From assembly GCA_014529385.2 (NCBI GenBank), contig CM043959.1, positions 53,993,253 to 54,057,252 on the forward strand: a DNA stretch of 64,000 nucleotides. Direction: 5' to 3'. Origin of the DNA: Adiantum capillus-veneris (lineage: Eukaryota > Streptophyta > Polypodiopsida > Polypodiales > Pteridaceae). Every line of letters begins with the position of its first letter. Position 1 is the first letter of the stretch. Both the position numbers and the translations under genes were made by a program. The notes beneath the pieces were generated by a model that had not been told where the DNA came from, did not search any database, and worked only from the letters and a program-made list of their open reading frames with translations. Of this stretch, positions 10,104 to 23,017 are shown piece by piece.

Positions 10104-11640
10104 ATGACTAACAATGGAAAAGAGATTGAAATGAATGTTGATAGCTTTGATTTTGCTAATGAAAGAGCAACTAATGATGCCCCTATGCTTGTAAACTATC
10201 TTGTTTCTAAGCTTCAACAAGCCCTGGGCAACCCATCCCTCCAAGGTGAAGTGTTACAGCAATTGCGCACCCATGGTATTCTCCAAACTCCCCACCAAGA
10301 AGAGAGAGTACCTAGGAAATCTCCTTGTGAAACTTCCAAAAGAGGACTCTCTCCGATAAGAAAAAAAGAGGAGGACCCGTACGAAGGGCTCAAAAATTTA
10401 CTACTTGATCATGCATCTCCCTCCTAAAGGAGAACCCAAGTTTCAACGGTAGAGCCCCCACCAAAAGAACGAGAAAGAAGTGAGTCTCCGTCACCTCGCC
10501 GGTGATGGCTCCATGAAGACAGCAGGCAAAATGCTCTCCAACACCCCCTAAACGGAGAAGGCCATCGCATACTTCTCTACACCATAATTCAAAAGAGGGA
10601 AGAAAGAAAACAAGAGAAGAAAAAGGCAAGAAAGAGGTCACCCTCTTCTCCATCTTCTTCATCCTCTTCCTCTTCGGAAGAAAGTGATGTTACAGACAAG
10701 GAGGAACAAGAGAAGAAAAAGGTGAGAAAGAGGTCACCCTCTTCTCCATCCTCCTCGTACTCTTCCTCTTCTGAAGAAAGTGATGGTGCAGCTCTTGAAC
10801 CACCTAAAAGAAGAGGCCATAGGAAATCCTACGCCTCCTGAAAGAGGTCATCCAAGCTCAAAAAGTTCAAAGAGGGAGGAAAGAACGTCTCTTTCCTTAC
10901 CTACGATGGCACCTTTGGTGCTACGGACAAAGTCTTGGCCTTTATCCAACAATTCGATGCGGCGTTTGGAGATGAGGGCTTCACGGAGCCCTCTAAGCTA
11001 CATCATGTAGCTATGCATTTTCAAAAGTCCGCCACGCAATGGTGGTCTAGCCTATGAGCAAATGGTGAAGCTCCACGAACATGGAAATCTTTAAGGGCTT
11101 CCATCATGAAACAGTTTTTTGGCTATCGATGCCAAAGACAAAGTACTCACCGAATGGCGAAGCTTGAAGCTCTCTCCCTACGAACCTATTCACAAATATG
11201 TAGACAAGTTTTGGGATTTACATCTCAAAACCACTGTCTTCAAAAAGATGGATTTTGGAGAGCAAAAACAACAATTTTGTGCGGGTTTAACTGAGGATAT
11301 GGCGGAGTATGTTAACTCCCAAAGGCCACGCACCATATCTACGGTCATACACCATACCATGGTGGCTTCAAGAATCAACTTCCAACAAGGGGCTAAGAGA
11401 AATCTTAAGCCCACAGAAAACAAGGACTGTAATGAGCCTAAGAGGAAGGACAACGTCCAAAAGTCTCCCAAAGGCAACGCCAACAACAACAAAGCTAAAG
11501 ATAAGGGAGTTTATAAAGGCAAAAATAAACTCTATCCTGAAGAGCTAGAGCGTTATCGGAAAGATAACCGTTGTTTCAAGTGTGGGGAGTAAGGGCATGC
11601 CTATCATGCTTGCCCCCACAAGAATACACATAATGAGCCT
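10104..11640 (+). pseudogene. Chromovirus gag (capsid plus zinc knuckle), frameshifted
   Basis: The likely start is ATG 10104 (MTNNGKEIEMNVDSF). A Ser/Arg- and Glu-rich linker at about 10420-10850 (runs of SSSSSSSEESD type in shifting frames) leads to a retrotransposon gag domain. That domain is best seen at 11119-11592 (WRSLKLSPYEPIHKYVDKF). The CCHC knuckle reads CFKCGE, then a TAG stop at 11590, then GHAYHACP, so the stop falls inside the knuckle. Several frame changes between 10430 and 11110 also break it. Gag would assemble the particle and bind RNA. Confidence 0.85.
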
Positions 11641-14414
11641 CCTAGAGCTACCTTGGTCAAAATTGAAGAAGAGGATGCTCATCACAAAGGATCTCCTCTA
11701 TGCCATGCTTGGGGAAAGGTAAGAGAACATGATCCTTTTATTCTCTTTGACCCGGTCTACTCACAATTTCATATCCATAGAGTTGGCCACCAAGCTAGGC
11801 ATCCAAGCCTATGAGATGGGAGATGTCCTACCTGCCGATGGTGCTTTCAAGGGGCAAGAAGCCTCAATCACTCCCTTAATTGGGAAATTGAGGCTCCATG
11901 TCCAAAGCTATGTGGATAAGGAGGATTTCTTCATCTCTCCTCTCAAGCATGAGGATGTAATCCTAGGGACATCATGGTGTGATCGCATGGCTGCCAATGT
12001 TAAATTCCCTGAAACGAAAATCTACTTTAGGTTCAGCGAAAAAGATATGTACATAGATGCTAAGGAGTTGGGTAGTACTATACCCCTTGTACATAAGCAA
12101 GCTTTCCATAAGTCAATAAAGAGCTCTATTTCCATGTACATGCCTTTTGGTAAAGATTCTCAAAATGAACCTAATGCTTTAGTAAAAGAAAATATAAACA
12201 ATCAAAAGGAACAAGAGTTATCCAATTTCCTCAAGGAGTTCCAAGTGTTTTTATTGACAACATCCCTTGTGAACTACCATGCAATTGAACTTCTCCCAGG
12301 AAGCTCACCGCCTAATAAACCTCCTTATCGAGTTTCTCAAGCTCAACAAGAGGAGATTATGTGCCAAGTGCATGAGTTGGTTGAGAAAGGCATGGTTAGG
12401 CCTAGCTCATCTCCATTTTGTTCACCAGTGTTATTAGTGCAAAAGAAAGACGGCACATATCGTATGTGTGTCGACTATCAAGCACTAAATAGGATCACTA
12501 TCAAGAATAGGTTTCCTGTTCCACGGATAGAAGACCTATTTGATAAGCTACAGGGGTCAACCTACTTCAGTAGGATTGACCTAAAAAGTGGCTACCATCA
12601 ATAAGGATAGTTGATCAAGACATTGTAAAGACCGCATTTCGGACTACGTTTGGTCTTTACGAGTACATTGTCATGCCTTTTGGCTTGACCAATGCACCAG
12701 CGACATTTAACCGCTTGATGGAGAAGCTATTCGGGCCTCACCAAACCTTTACTAGAGTCTTCTTTGATGATATAATCATCTATTCCAATTCTTTAGACGA
12801 ACAAAAGCAACACCTCCAGGTAATATTTCAAGTTTTACAAGAGAATAAGCTTTATATAAATCGAAAGAAAAGTCATTTTTTCTTACAAGAGATTTAGTAT
12901 TTAGGTCACATTATCTCTCAAGATGGCATCCAAATGGATCCATCAAAGTTAGACGTAAGAAAAGGATGGCCTAATCTAAGGAATCTGCATGAATTAAGAA
13001 GCTTTATAGGTATGTGTGCATACTATAGACGCTTCATAGAAAAGTTCTCATAAATCGCGAGACCATTACATGTTAGGTATATATGGTCCACCAAGGAGAA
13101 CAATGCTTTCGAAAAGCTTAAAGAAAAGCTTATCTCTCAACCTGTGCTTACACTACCAGATCTCTCAAAGCCATTTGAGGTCCAATGTGAAACTCGTGGT
13201 GATTGCCTTGGAGCTGTTTTTCTCCCAAGAAGGGCACGCCATAGCCTATGAAAGTTGAAGGCTCGACCCTGTTGAGAAAGCTCTAGGCATATATGAAAAG
13301 GAACTCTTAACAGTTATTCATGCTCTAGATTTGTGGAAGCACTATTTATTGGGGACTCCTTTCATTCTCCGAACGAATCACCAAAGCCTTAAGTACTTCA
13401 TGACGTAGACCAAGCTCTTCGACAAACAAATGAGGTGGGAAAATTTCCTTTTGCAATTTCATTTTCATATTGCTCACGTTGCTAGCAAGCATAATCAAGT
13501 AGCCGATGCACTCTCAAGACGACCGAGAGTGAATGCGGTATCCATAGCAACTCACAATGATCTATCTTCTATGGTAGATGAGTACGCTATCGATCCTGAT
13601 TTTAGAGATGTGATTTCAGCCCTTGCACTAGGGAAGAAGGAAGAATCATTTACCCTACAAGATGGTTATCTTCTCTATGGCAATAGACTATGTGTTACTA
13701 ACTCACTAGATGAGAAAGTAATGTATGAATCTCATGCTCCTCCTTATGCGGGGCATAGAGGGATTCAGTCTACCCTAAAAGGGATAGAAACATATTTCTA
13801 TTGGCCTACCATGAAACCAAACATACAAGAGTATGTTTCAAAATGCGTGGTATGCCAAAAGACGAAGTTTGATAGATGGAAGCAACCTGGATTGCTTCAA
13901 CATTTGCCAATCCCTAATTCACCATGGGAAAGCATATCCATGGATTTTTTCTTTGGATTGCCCAAGTCTATCCATGGGAATACAGGAATATGGCTGATAG
14001 TAGACAAGTTTAGCAAATAAGCACATTTCATACCTGTCCAAAAGACTATCAAGGCCCATCAAATGGAAACCCTCTTTATATCACAAATCTTCAAGTACCA
14101 CGGCTTGCCAGTGTCCATAGTGTTAGATAGAGATCCTAGAATGACCAGTAATTTTTGGAAGGGTCTCTTTGAGAATTTAGGTACAAGGCTAAACTTCTCT
14201 TCGGCCTATCATCCTCAAACGGATGTCCAAAGTGAAATAGCTAACCTAACCATTCTTGATCTACTAAACGCATATGTCACAGAAGTAGATTAAAAGTCCC
14301 AATGGGAGAAGTACTTACCCTTAGTGGAATAGGCAACACTGTACATACTCCATAGGAAAATCACCTTTTGAGGTGATAGAGGAAAGATAAAAAAGTCCCC
14401 TGCTACTCAAGGCC
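11641..14414 (+). pseudogene. Chromovirus pol: protease, RT, RNase H, integrase
   Basis: Protease: around 11740 the active site that should read D-S/T-G-S-THNFIS is crossed by a frameshift (one frame LFDPV, the other STHNFIS), so it is lost. RT: motifs [36 protein letters not shown] and the catalytic box FFDDIIIYS (12762-12790) with both Asp kept. A TAA follows DLKSGYHQ (12602). RNase H: TNHQSLKYFM to HNQVADALSRR. Integrase: H-H-C-C zinc finger (13735-13860), then D in SMDFFFG, D in VLDRDPR and E in QSE, so the DDE triad is kept. Stops at 12897, 13257, 14018 and 14291. The protein is cut at about 14414. Its remainder is on the minus strand at 25320-25079, then on plus at 24245-24598. Confidence 0.9.
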
Positions 14415-14630
14415 ATTTATGGCTCCTTTGAATAGAATATAGGGGCCAGTGATATACATCCTCCATTTTAGTCAGACGTGAAAGAGAATTTTCTTTGAGT
14501 TGATAGGCAAATGCCAGAGCATTCTCTTCCTTCTTTATTTGAAACAGTGCTAGGCAAATCTCCACATATTCCATAAAGAAATATCTAATCTGATACAATC
14601 ACTTATAAGGAGCTCCTAGGCAGAGAATTT

Positions 14631-17600
14631 TTAAGGATATAGTTCGTTACAACATCTACTAAGCACTTCAATATTTTTTGAATTAGCTGGACACTCCACA
14701 AAGAGATGAATGATGTCTTCAGAAGCTCCACATCTGATGCACTTGCCATCTCCCTTTTTGGCCTTTAAAGCTTTCTGAGATGTCCACACACCTTGGTGCA
14801 AAATAAGCCAGACCAGAAAGCTATGTTTGCTGGGATTGCAAATCCCCATAGGCATTTAAATCTGTAGATCCATTGCTTTTCTCCCCAATTGAGCTTCCAC
14901 TTTTATTAAGCTTTCTCCTGAGCTCCTCATCAAAATTTGAGATGTTTGAAAAGTTTCTGTAAGCTCTCCTTGCAATATCTGCCATAAAAGTGTTTTTGTA
15001 GTGAATCAAACTAGCTTGAGCTTGAAGAGCATGGAGGTCTTTTAACCTACACAAAATTTCATTTAAACAACCAATAGTTAAATTAAAATGGTTAGTGAGT
15101 TGATCTGGTGTGACCCAGGTTCCATTCACTTGAAGATCTCCCCAGGTTCTAATTCCATGTTTGAAGCACTAGTGAGCTTTACTAGATAGTGTTCTCCCAA
15201 ACTTTTTGGCACACACTCCAATTCAAATTGAGTCTTGCATCATAGAAGTCCCAATTTTGTTGTTGGGGAAGATACCAGGCTCTTTGATTCTAAACCAAGC
15301 ATTCCACATTTTGGCAGAGACAAATGGACCAACAGGTTTAATTTTCCAAGGCAAGGTGATCAGATCCTAGAATGTGAGATTGTTCCATGACTTATAAACC
15401 TGCAACAAAAATTAGGTATGTGCCTTACGATGAGGCAAGACCAAAAAACATCACTTTCTACTACCCTTACTATCCATTTTGCCATCTTGTCTGACATTTT
15501 TTCCAAGTCGAGAATACCAAGTCCACCCCTTGCTTTGTGCAAACATCATGTTTTCCAAGAAACTTTGGATATTTTCCCTACATCAGGTGTACCTCCCCAC
15601 AGGAATCTTCTAGCCAATGAGATGATCTGCTTAATTTGAGAATGGGAGGGTTTCCATCAAGAAACAAAGTAAATCACTGCAGGCAACAGATAGTGGTTTA
15701 AGACAAATGTCCTTGATGATAATGTGGGTTGGTAGGAGTGCCACATAAATTATTTTTTTCCTAAATTTATCAACAACCCAGTCCCATCTCTGATTCATTG
15801 AGACCTTAAATCCCATAAAGATACCCAATAACCTGAAAATTTGCCCATCTCGTATCATTTGGTAGCCTGTAGAAGAAACAACATTGGGAAAAGTGCCATT
15901 TGATGACTTAAAGCCAATTTTATGATAATTTATAATGGATACACACAAAAGAGTTTGAGGCATTCCAAGAAAGCATTGGTTGATTCTTTATCTGCATTAA
16001 GGAGAGCGTTTGTATCACCTACAAACATTTGCAGGCACGGGTCCCTTTGTGAACCAGTAATTCTTATACCTTTCAACTTGCCTCCTTGCATTTCCCTTTT
16101 GACCAGCCAGCCAAGAGCATCAAAAGCTATGACAAAGAGCAGAGGATCCAGAGGACATCCTTGCCTAATAGACCTCGTTAAAGCAATTACATCTGTTAGT
16201 TCACCATTGACAAATTTTTTTGGCATAAGCATTTCCAAATAATACATGCACAAATTTGATAAACCTTCTGCCTAGTCCCATGTCATGCATAGACTGCAAA
16301 ATAAAATCCCATTCCATTCTGTCATAGGCTTTATCAAAATCAACTTTGAAGAAATAGAAGTCCTGTTCATTTTCTACAGCTTGCTCCATTCCTTCCCACA
16401 AGGAAATTATTGCATCTAGAACAAATCTTCCTCTTATGAACCCCTTTTGTTCTTGAAGAATAATGTTAGTCATTAAAGGGCTAAGTCTCCTAGCTAAAGA
16501 CAGGGCAAACACTTTATAAATGGAAGTCAGACATGCAATGGGTCTCCAATTGCGAAGATCCTCCCTGCTAGACTTTTTATGTATTAGCTTCACTACACTA
16601 GTGTTTATACAAGCAGGAAGAGCCCCTTTTCTATAAAGCTTCTTGCCACACCAAAAGAAGGTATGGAGTGGCAAAATCTATCTATTCAATATAAAATTCA
16701 TTTGGGATACCATCAATCCCAGGAGGTTTGATTGTCATGAGGTTACAAATAGTTTCTTTAATCTCCCTAATAGAGATGGGTCTAGGAAGTGTGCTATTTT
16801 AGGAGCCACAGTCTTCCTTTTTATCTGATCTATTTGCGCTCTTGCTTCTTGATTTTCCCTTTCTCTCTTTGGGAGACCAGAGAAAATATTTGTAAAGAAC
16901 CCTTTGACAATTTGTATATTATCTTTATGAGACTTAGCCAGATTTCCAGCTTTATCTTTCAAACAGGGAATAAAATCTTTCGGTTTCTTCTTCTTTAGTA
17001 AGGCATACATGGCCTTAGTAGGCCTATCAATTTTGCCTACCCAAAATTCTCTGGTGAAAGCAAGTGCATGTTTAGCCTCAAGGAGCTCTTCCTGTTTGAA
17101 TGAATCTTTCAGTTCTAGTAGTCTAGCAGGGGGAGGGTCAACTTTGGAGAGAGATTCTTCAATCTGAAGAATCTCACCATTTATCATCATTCTTCTTTTT
17201 GCCCCAATGTCTTTAGCTAGTCTTTTATATCTGGTCAAAGCAGTTTGAATTTCTTTGACAAAGACTTCCCAAGCTTTGGCAGGAGAGTTATAGGAAGCAA
17301 AATTCTTTTCAATACTTTCTTGGACTGCTTTCTGACACTTGATATGCCAAATAAAGTCTGATCAAGATGGGCCACTCAAAATTAAAAGCATTTTCAACTC
17401 TCAGAAAATCAAACAGTACAGGTTTATGATCAGAAAGGAGAATGGAGGAGTTTGACCTGCATTTGACCAGCCGATGTTCTTGCAACACATTTGATACCAT
17501 ATATACCCTGTCAATTCTAGCATATCTGTAGCATGCTCCTAACTATTTATTGCTCCAAGTGTAGCCAGAATCTTCTGAGACATATCAGGTTTAAAGTATC

Positions 17601-18148
17601 AACCATATTCACCCATTGTATTTTTTCATTGCCAAAAATTACCTATCCCTGTGAGTTTGCTCTGTCAGCATGTTCTCAACCATATTAAAGTCTCCTGCTA
17701 TTACTATGTTGCTGGAGAGATTTCTCATCTCCTGCCAACAAAAAGCTCTCTTTGTAATGGAATTAGAAGCATACAGACTTATGACAGTATAACTGATGGG
17801 TTATGCAAAGGTCATTGCCACCCAATAGCCTTTTGTACAATGGTGCACCTTTGAGATCAGATTTATCCATTTGCTAGAAACCCCAATAGCTGCTCCACCT
17901 TTTCCTGCATGATGATTAGTACTTTGCCATTGATATCCAATCCCAAGTCTTTTAAGATTGTTGTCAAGGTCATTCCCTTTAACCTTTAGTTCCTATAAAC
18001 ATATAAAATTAGGGAGAATAGACAAGTCTTGAATCCACCTTTTGATTACGATGGGTCTTGTAGTGTCAGTCAGACCCTTACAGTTGAAGGAGATACCTGA
18101 AAGATTAAGGCACTTCATTTTTAAATATATTTTTTGAGGTTTAGCCAT
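14631..18148 (-). pseudogene. LINE ORF2: endonuclease, reverse transcriptase, zf-RVT
   Basis: The start is probably the ATG at 18148 (MAKPQKIYLKMKCLNLSG). The apurinic endonuclease fold runs to about 17300 (ISFNCKGL, WVAMTF, IAGDFNM, with broken frames). A linker at 17238-16735 precedes the RT (16674-15930): NWRPIACLTSIYKVFA, QKGFIRGR, VDFDKAYDRMEWDFI, IRQGCPLDPLLFVIAFDAL. The catalytic box, normally FADD, reads FVGDT at about 16010-16024, so one catalytic Asp is Gly. RT would be inactive. Then come the GGLGILDL block (about 15500) and a zf-RVT motif CIRCGASEDIIHLFVEC near 14690-14740. Many stops and frameshifts. In life it would nick and reverse-transcribe at chromosomal targets. Confidence 0.9.
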
Positions 18149-18478
18149 GGACACAGAAGCTCTATTAGGGTCGGCAGATTTCTCTACTTTTCTTTTTTCT
18201 TTTAACATTTGCATATTGGGTAGTGATTCTTTTTTTGCTTGGTCATTATAATGTCCATTGAAGGAGTTGGGGAAGGAGATATATTAGCTCTGGTATGTGC
18301 ATCCTGTGCTTCCAACTCTTGGGTGAACTGTTCTAGATCATTTTGGGCTTCAATAGTTTTAGTTGCTTGGGTACTTTTAATGCATTCAATATCACTATCA
18401 GAGTCTGATATTCCTCTTGATTTCTCATTGGGGCTCTCTGGAGGGACTTGACCCCCTTGATGTCAAAGATGTTTCTGC

Positions 18479-19850
18479 CTATGTACTCTTTTCTCCATGA
18501 TTATGTCCTGCTAGTTCCATCTCTTCATTAATTAAACCAATAAAAGGAGAGAATACATCTTCAAGCAACACATCAAAATAATTAGAATTAGGATTCTGAC
18601 GAGCCTTTCTTCTCTGGGTCCTAGTGGTGTTTCTTCGATTGACTGGTTGAAAAGCCTTTTGCTGGTCAGTTTTGGTGACATTAGTAGGCTGGGCTTGAGA
18701 TTTGGCTTGCATCCTAGAAGGGTAGTCTTTGATCAGATGTCCTTGCTAAAAGCGGTGAAAGCAAGAATTTGGGAGGTTTCTATATAGGATTTTTTACTCA
18801 TGTAAGATGTGTCTAGAGCAATCCTTAATGGGAACTGACATTTTAGGGGTTTTGTTCAGGTCAACTTCAATAAGCCGTTGTGGGTCCCATTTAGGGTCGA
18901 TCCACTTTGCCAACCACTCCCCCATATTACTAGCCATGGATAATATTCAACTGGAAGGTCAGGAAAATCCACCCATATAGGGGCTTTCAAAGGCTTTTCA
19001 CCCTTTGGGTTGAAGCCCTTGTACCATTTAAAAAATGAGATGGGAGTATTTTTTATTAGCCATTGACCCTCAGTGATTACTTGTAAAGCACTGTCAGCAT
19101 CCTTTTTTTTTTAAGTAATAGTTATTGGACAGGTATTGAATTTGCTGAGGAAACAGATTCCTATTTTCCCAATTAGCAAAGGCTTCCAGAGATGGTCAAG
19201 GACCGTGATAGAGCCCTATAACCACTCTATCAGTGAGATATTTGTGCCAAGCTTCTAGATCAGCTTTCATTTCACTAGCACTATTCCTTTCACAAGAGGT
19301 ATTATGTTGGATACCTGTGTTAAAGGTTGGGGGCCCGGTTTAATAATACTTCCAAGAGCATTACCATATGATGGAGCTCCATTATTAAGAATATGATTGT
19401 GAGGCTAATACCCTTGTGGATGTTGAATTTGTTGCATACCCCCTTCTTGCACATTCCAAACATTATTACTAAAATTAGGCGGTATAGTATTCATACCTTG
19501 ATCAATTTGCACTTGAGAATTGAAGAGGGGGTTGAGGAATCTACCTGGTCCCCACACAGACTCCGCATAGGACATTAGAGGAGCACCAGCTTGATAGTGG
19601 CCATCAGGCGGCTATTGCAACTGCAGTTTTTGTTGGATGTTGGCCTTGGCAAGAGGTATGTAACCTTCTTCATATTACTCTGAGCTGAGACAGACCATGA
19701 TTATGTACCAACTGTGTGTGAGCCAATCCTCCTCATGAAAGGGGAACTAATGGCAGACACTTGGTTAATCAAATCTGTGTTTTGGAGCCCTTTGGTGGGA
19801 GATTCAGCTAGAGTAGAGATTCCATTGAGTAAAGCCTCATGCAAGGCCAT
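18479..19850 (-). pseudogene. LINE ORF1, RNA-binding (DUF4283-type), broken
   Basis: ATG at 19850 (MALHEALLNGISTLAE). The middle (about 19050-18780) looks like the DUF4283 domain of plant LINE ORF1, with a zinc-knuckle-like tail (NSCFHRFQQGHLIKDY) near 18770-18720. A basic Gln/Arg/Thr tail (18712-18479) ends at a stop near 18479. Several stops interrupt it. The N-terminus is separated from the middle by frameshifts, so limits are approximate. Confidence 0.7.
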
Positions 19851-20311
19851 TGAGCTTTGCTCCCCTCAAGGGGGAGACTTGGAAGTGGTCAGCAGAAAGT
19901 AAGTGGAAAAAACGACGAGCAGGGGAAGGCCGCGACAGAAAGGGGTGAGAGGAAATTGCATGGCCTAGAGATGCAAGCCTTGTACGGTGCTTAGAGCCAT
20001 CGTTATCCGACCTCGCACTTCATTGGCTGGAAATTAACCCTTTCTTGAATTACAAAGATGTCCCTTAAAATAGAGAAAAATTTACAACAAATATTTCACA
20101 TTAAAAGCACCATGTAGCGAACATGATCGATGGATAATCTTAGTGTGCTAAAAAAAAACATGCGCAAGCTAGTCTATATTACTCTATTATGGGGAAGAAA
20201 ATTCAGGCATGCCAAGTGGCAGTGAAAGAGAATTCGGTGGTGAGTCAGGAGCTGCAGGGAATATTGGTGAGCCCTGTGAGAGATAAATAGCCACCAGGCG
20301 AACGACAAACA

Positions 20312-20317
<6 letters not shown>

Positions 20318-20399
<82 letters not shown>
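20318..20399. repeat. (GA)n microsatellite, about 41 units
   Basis: Uninterrupted GA on the plus strand. Confidence 0.98.
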
Positions 20400-20401
<2 letters not shown>

Positions 20402-20671
20402 GGAAGGCGGGCAATAGTGATTGCAAGCGTAGTCGCTCTAATATTGGTGGGATTGTGGGGCACAATTGTGCTTGTGTGTGAACGGATGCTTTTGACATCA
20501 AGCTCACTCATGAGCACACATAGAAACACTCACATTATAGCTCTCTCATTTCTCTATTTTCACTTTTGAATGTATCTATGCATGCATGCAAGTATGTTTA
20601 TATGTGTGTATATACCTAGGTGTGTACATATGTTTATACCATTTTAGAGCCTATATGCTAAATAGGATCTC

Positions 20672-20977
20672 ATGGCCAAGATCAATATATCAATTTATTT
20701 TTCCTATTGCTCTACCATTGACAATGGTTTGAATATAGAGAGAGGTTGTGCTAAGGTAGGCCATAGCTCTAGAGTTCTTTTCAGTTTAGACCATGGACAC
20801 ATCACATGGCACTATGCATTTCCCCAATGGTTAATTTTGGATTCCTCATACATGACACAGGTTTGGAGAGGGCATTTACATGCTGATGATGTTGTTCACA
20901 TCATTGAAGACTTTGAAGTTGTTCGGTATGGTAAAATGAGACTTATTGAAAGTGGTTTATATTTTTTTGTTTTGTGA
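20672..20977 (+). CDS. Open frame of 101 aa, unrecognised
   Basis: Starts at a real ATG (MAKINISIYFSYC) and ends in GLYFFVL. No domain, signal or coiled coil seen. It is AT-rich DNA where open frames of this size can occur by chance. A following frame (21003-21212) has similar Tyr/His-rich composition and could be an exon or chance. Listed only because no repeat explains the segment. Confidence 0.15.
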   Translation: MAKINISIYFSYCSTIDNGLNIERGCAKVGHSSRVLFSLDHGHITWHYAFPQWLILDSSYMTQVWRGHLHADDVVHIIEDFEVVRYGKMRLIESGLYFFVL

Positions 20978-21178
20978 TTTATGATTTCACATTGAGTATG
21001 TTTTGGTAAACAAGAACCATTATTATCGATGGTATATTTTGTTGGGTGTTTACCATTATATTGATGGCTTGCATGGATATTATCACATTAAAGTCAATAT
21101 TGACCATGATAATGGCCATGCCTATGTGAGTATTCAGAAGGTGGGGGACCAACTCCCACTAATATACGTTATTCATAT

Positions 21179-21405
21179 TGTAACATTTAATGCACTAATA
21201 ACTTGTGTGTAGCGGAAATTGATAACATAGTGAGCTTTTCATTAAGAATAAGTTCCTAATGAGCATAGAGAGAGTACTTAATTTGAGAAAGCAACATAGC
21301 AATTTACACCTAGATAATTTGGCATTGACAATAATTGAAAAGAGAGAGAAATAGAACAATTGACAACAGTTGAGGACCGGATTTACATGGAGCCAGTCCC
21401 CCCTT
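21179..21405 (-). repeat. Chromovirus 3' LTR, terminal piece (reverse)
   Basis: Reverse complement of 9470-9691 of the 5' LTR, beginning at the LTR's CA end (plus tgtaacattt). Directly before it, catat at 21174-21178 is the inverted partner of the 5' target duplication atatg. A solo LTR interrupts it at 21405. Confidence 0.93.
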
Positions 21406-22598
21406 TGTAACATTTAATGGCCTAAAAACTTGTGTGTAACGGAAATTAGCATGAACATAGTGGGCATTTCATTAGAATAGATTCCTAATGAGAATTACAA
21501 GGGTGCTTGGGTGGAGAGAGCAACAAAAAGCATAACACCTAGTTAGATAGCATGAACAATACTTTCAAAAGAGAGAGAAATTAAGCTATTGACAACAGTT
21601 GAGGACCGGATTTACATGGAGCTGGTCCCCCCTCCAAAAGGCTTTGTATTATGGTTTCTCCCATCAAAAGAGACATTGTACAATACAATTCTTTGTGTTC
21701 CTTCAAGACTAGCTAGTGCAATGAAGATGAAAGCTTCATGCACTAAGCAAAACACTTAGCAAACACAACATCAATTACCCCCGGTCTCAGACCCAAGACC
21801 TCACACACCTTCGAAGATGGTGAGAGCTAGCAGGGTATGAGAGTAGATTGAGAGGAAGAAGGAGTATTCTTACGAGAAAGATGTACATCTCCTCACATAA
21901 TCACTCATATTAGCATAGCTTAGCTTAGTAATTAGCTTGGTAGAGGAGATGAGCATGTATTGGAGCTTGGCTCTTGGTTGGATTTGCATCCACATTCCAA
22001 GAGTGTGTTGATGTAGGCTTCTATCTCACAAGCTTGGAGTAGGTGATGAGCTCTCCATTAAAGCTTGGGAAGAGATAGTCTTTTTCTTGCTTCTCACATA
22101 GACTTTGTGAGAGTGTGTGTGTGATAATACCTTGCAAAAATCAGCCCCCTCTCTCTCTTGGGCGAGCCCTCTTGCTATTTGCTCTTGTTGTCCTCTCATT
22201 GGACCTCCCTAGGGCTAGCCAATGACAATTCAGCAGCATAAGTGATAGCCTTCTGACATGTGTCCTCCTTTGCCCTTTTGTGAGAGCTTTAGGTAATTTA
22301 ATAATTCAACTAAACTCTCATTGGGCCCCTTTGCCTCCTGGCCAATAGGAATCAGGCAAGCCATTGGGCTGTTGAATGCTCATTGGACCCCTTGGGAGAC
22401 TGTCCAATAGTCTTCTAGAGGATTTAATTCTCATTGGTTCTTTTATTAAGTGTTTTTAAATTAATTAAACTAGATTTACTCTAGCCTAATTCTCATTGGT
22501 CCACCTCCAAGGCCATCCAATAGGAATTGGGTACACCTTGTGGGCATCTGGCCTAGGGAGCTGACATGTGTCCCTCATTCCCTTTGTGTAAAGGGAGC

Positions 22599-22640
<42 letters not shown>

Positions 22641-23017
22641 CTTTCTCTCTCATCCCTACATGCAAGGCTCGCCCCCTCCTAAGTAGGGATTGTAAAGACT
22701 TTTTTGTACACACACAAAGCATCCAATTCCCCTATGGTTGACCTTTGGACACAACCTTTGAATTTTGGAACCTTAGCATTTTGGAAGTCTTAATGGGCTG
22801 AACCTTAGGGTCTTTTTAGCCCATTGTTGCACATGGCTCTTTTGCAGATGGCCCCCCCTTTGGATCCCTATTTTCCCTCCTTTGGATCCCTACTGTGGCC
22901 GGTCTGCTAGCTTAACCAATATTCTAGCTTTTTTCTCCCCTGGCACTTCCCCATATTAAATGATCAGTTTAACATGAGAAAATCATTTAGGAGAATTAGA
23001 TATTGATTATTATGACA
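21406..23017 (-). repeat. Solo LTR of the chromovirus family, inserted in the 3' LTR
   Basis: Complete 1612-bp LTR in reverse: plus strand opens tgtaacatttaatggcc and closes ttatgaca. Flanks are ccctt (21401-21405) and ccctc (23018-23022), a 5-bp duplication with one mismatch. Host LTR sequence resumes exactly after it (tccataaaggctttg). Solo LTRs arise by recombination between the two LTRs of an element. This copy has a (GT)n tract at 22600-22639. Confidence 0.9.

Larger units (their letters stand above)
8096..14414 (+). mobile_element. Ty3/gypsy chromovirus, 5' part (LTR to integrase)
   Basis: Order on plus: 5' LTR, tRNA-Met primer site, gag, protease, RT, RNase H, integrase. RT before integrase is the gypsy order. 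Integrase stops abruptly after the conserved GKSPFEVIEE block at about 14414. The next residues of the same protein lie on the minus strand from 25320 downward, and the chromodomain at 24427-24598 identifies the clade. The 5' target duplication atatg (8091-8095) is matched, inverted, at 21174-21178. The element was therefore about 8.9 kb before a later inversion split it. Many frameshifts and stops: not autonomous. Confidence 0.93.
14415..19990 (-). mobile_element. L1-type LINE retrotransposon, near full length, inactive
   Basis: Minus strand from about 19990: GC-richer 5' leader, ORF1, ORF2 with endonuclease and RT, and a C-terminal zf-RVT cysteine region near 14650-14760. No poly(A) end is visible at the 14415 edge, and that edge coincides with the inversion breakpoint in the chromovirus. 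Its 3' tail may therefore have been trimmed. Before the inversion it would have lain downstream of the chromovirus, reading in the same direction. Confidence 0.9.
19991..21173. other. Flank between LINE and chromovirus 3' LTR
   Basis: Holds a (GA)n tract and one open frame at 20672-20977. By the inversion model this is the genomic DNA that originally lay just 3' of the chromovirus insertion. No transposon motif seen. Confidence 0.6.
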
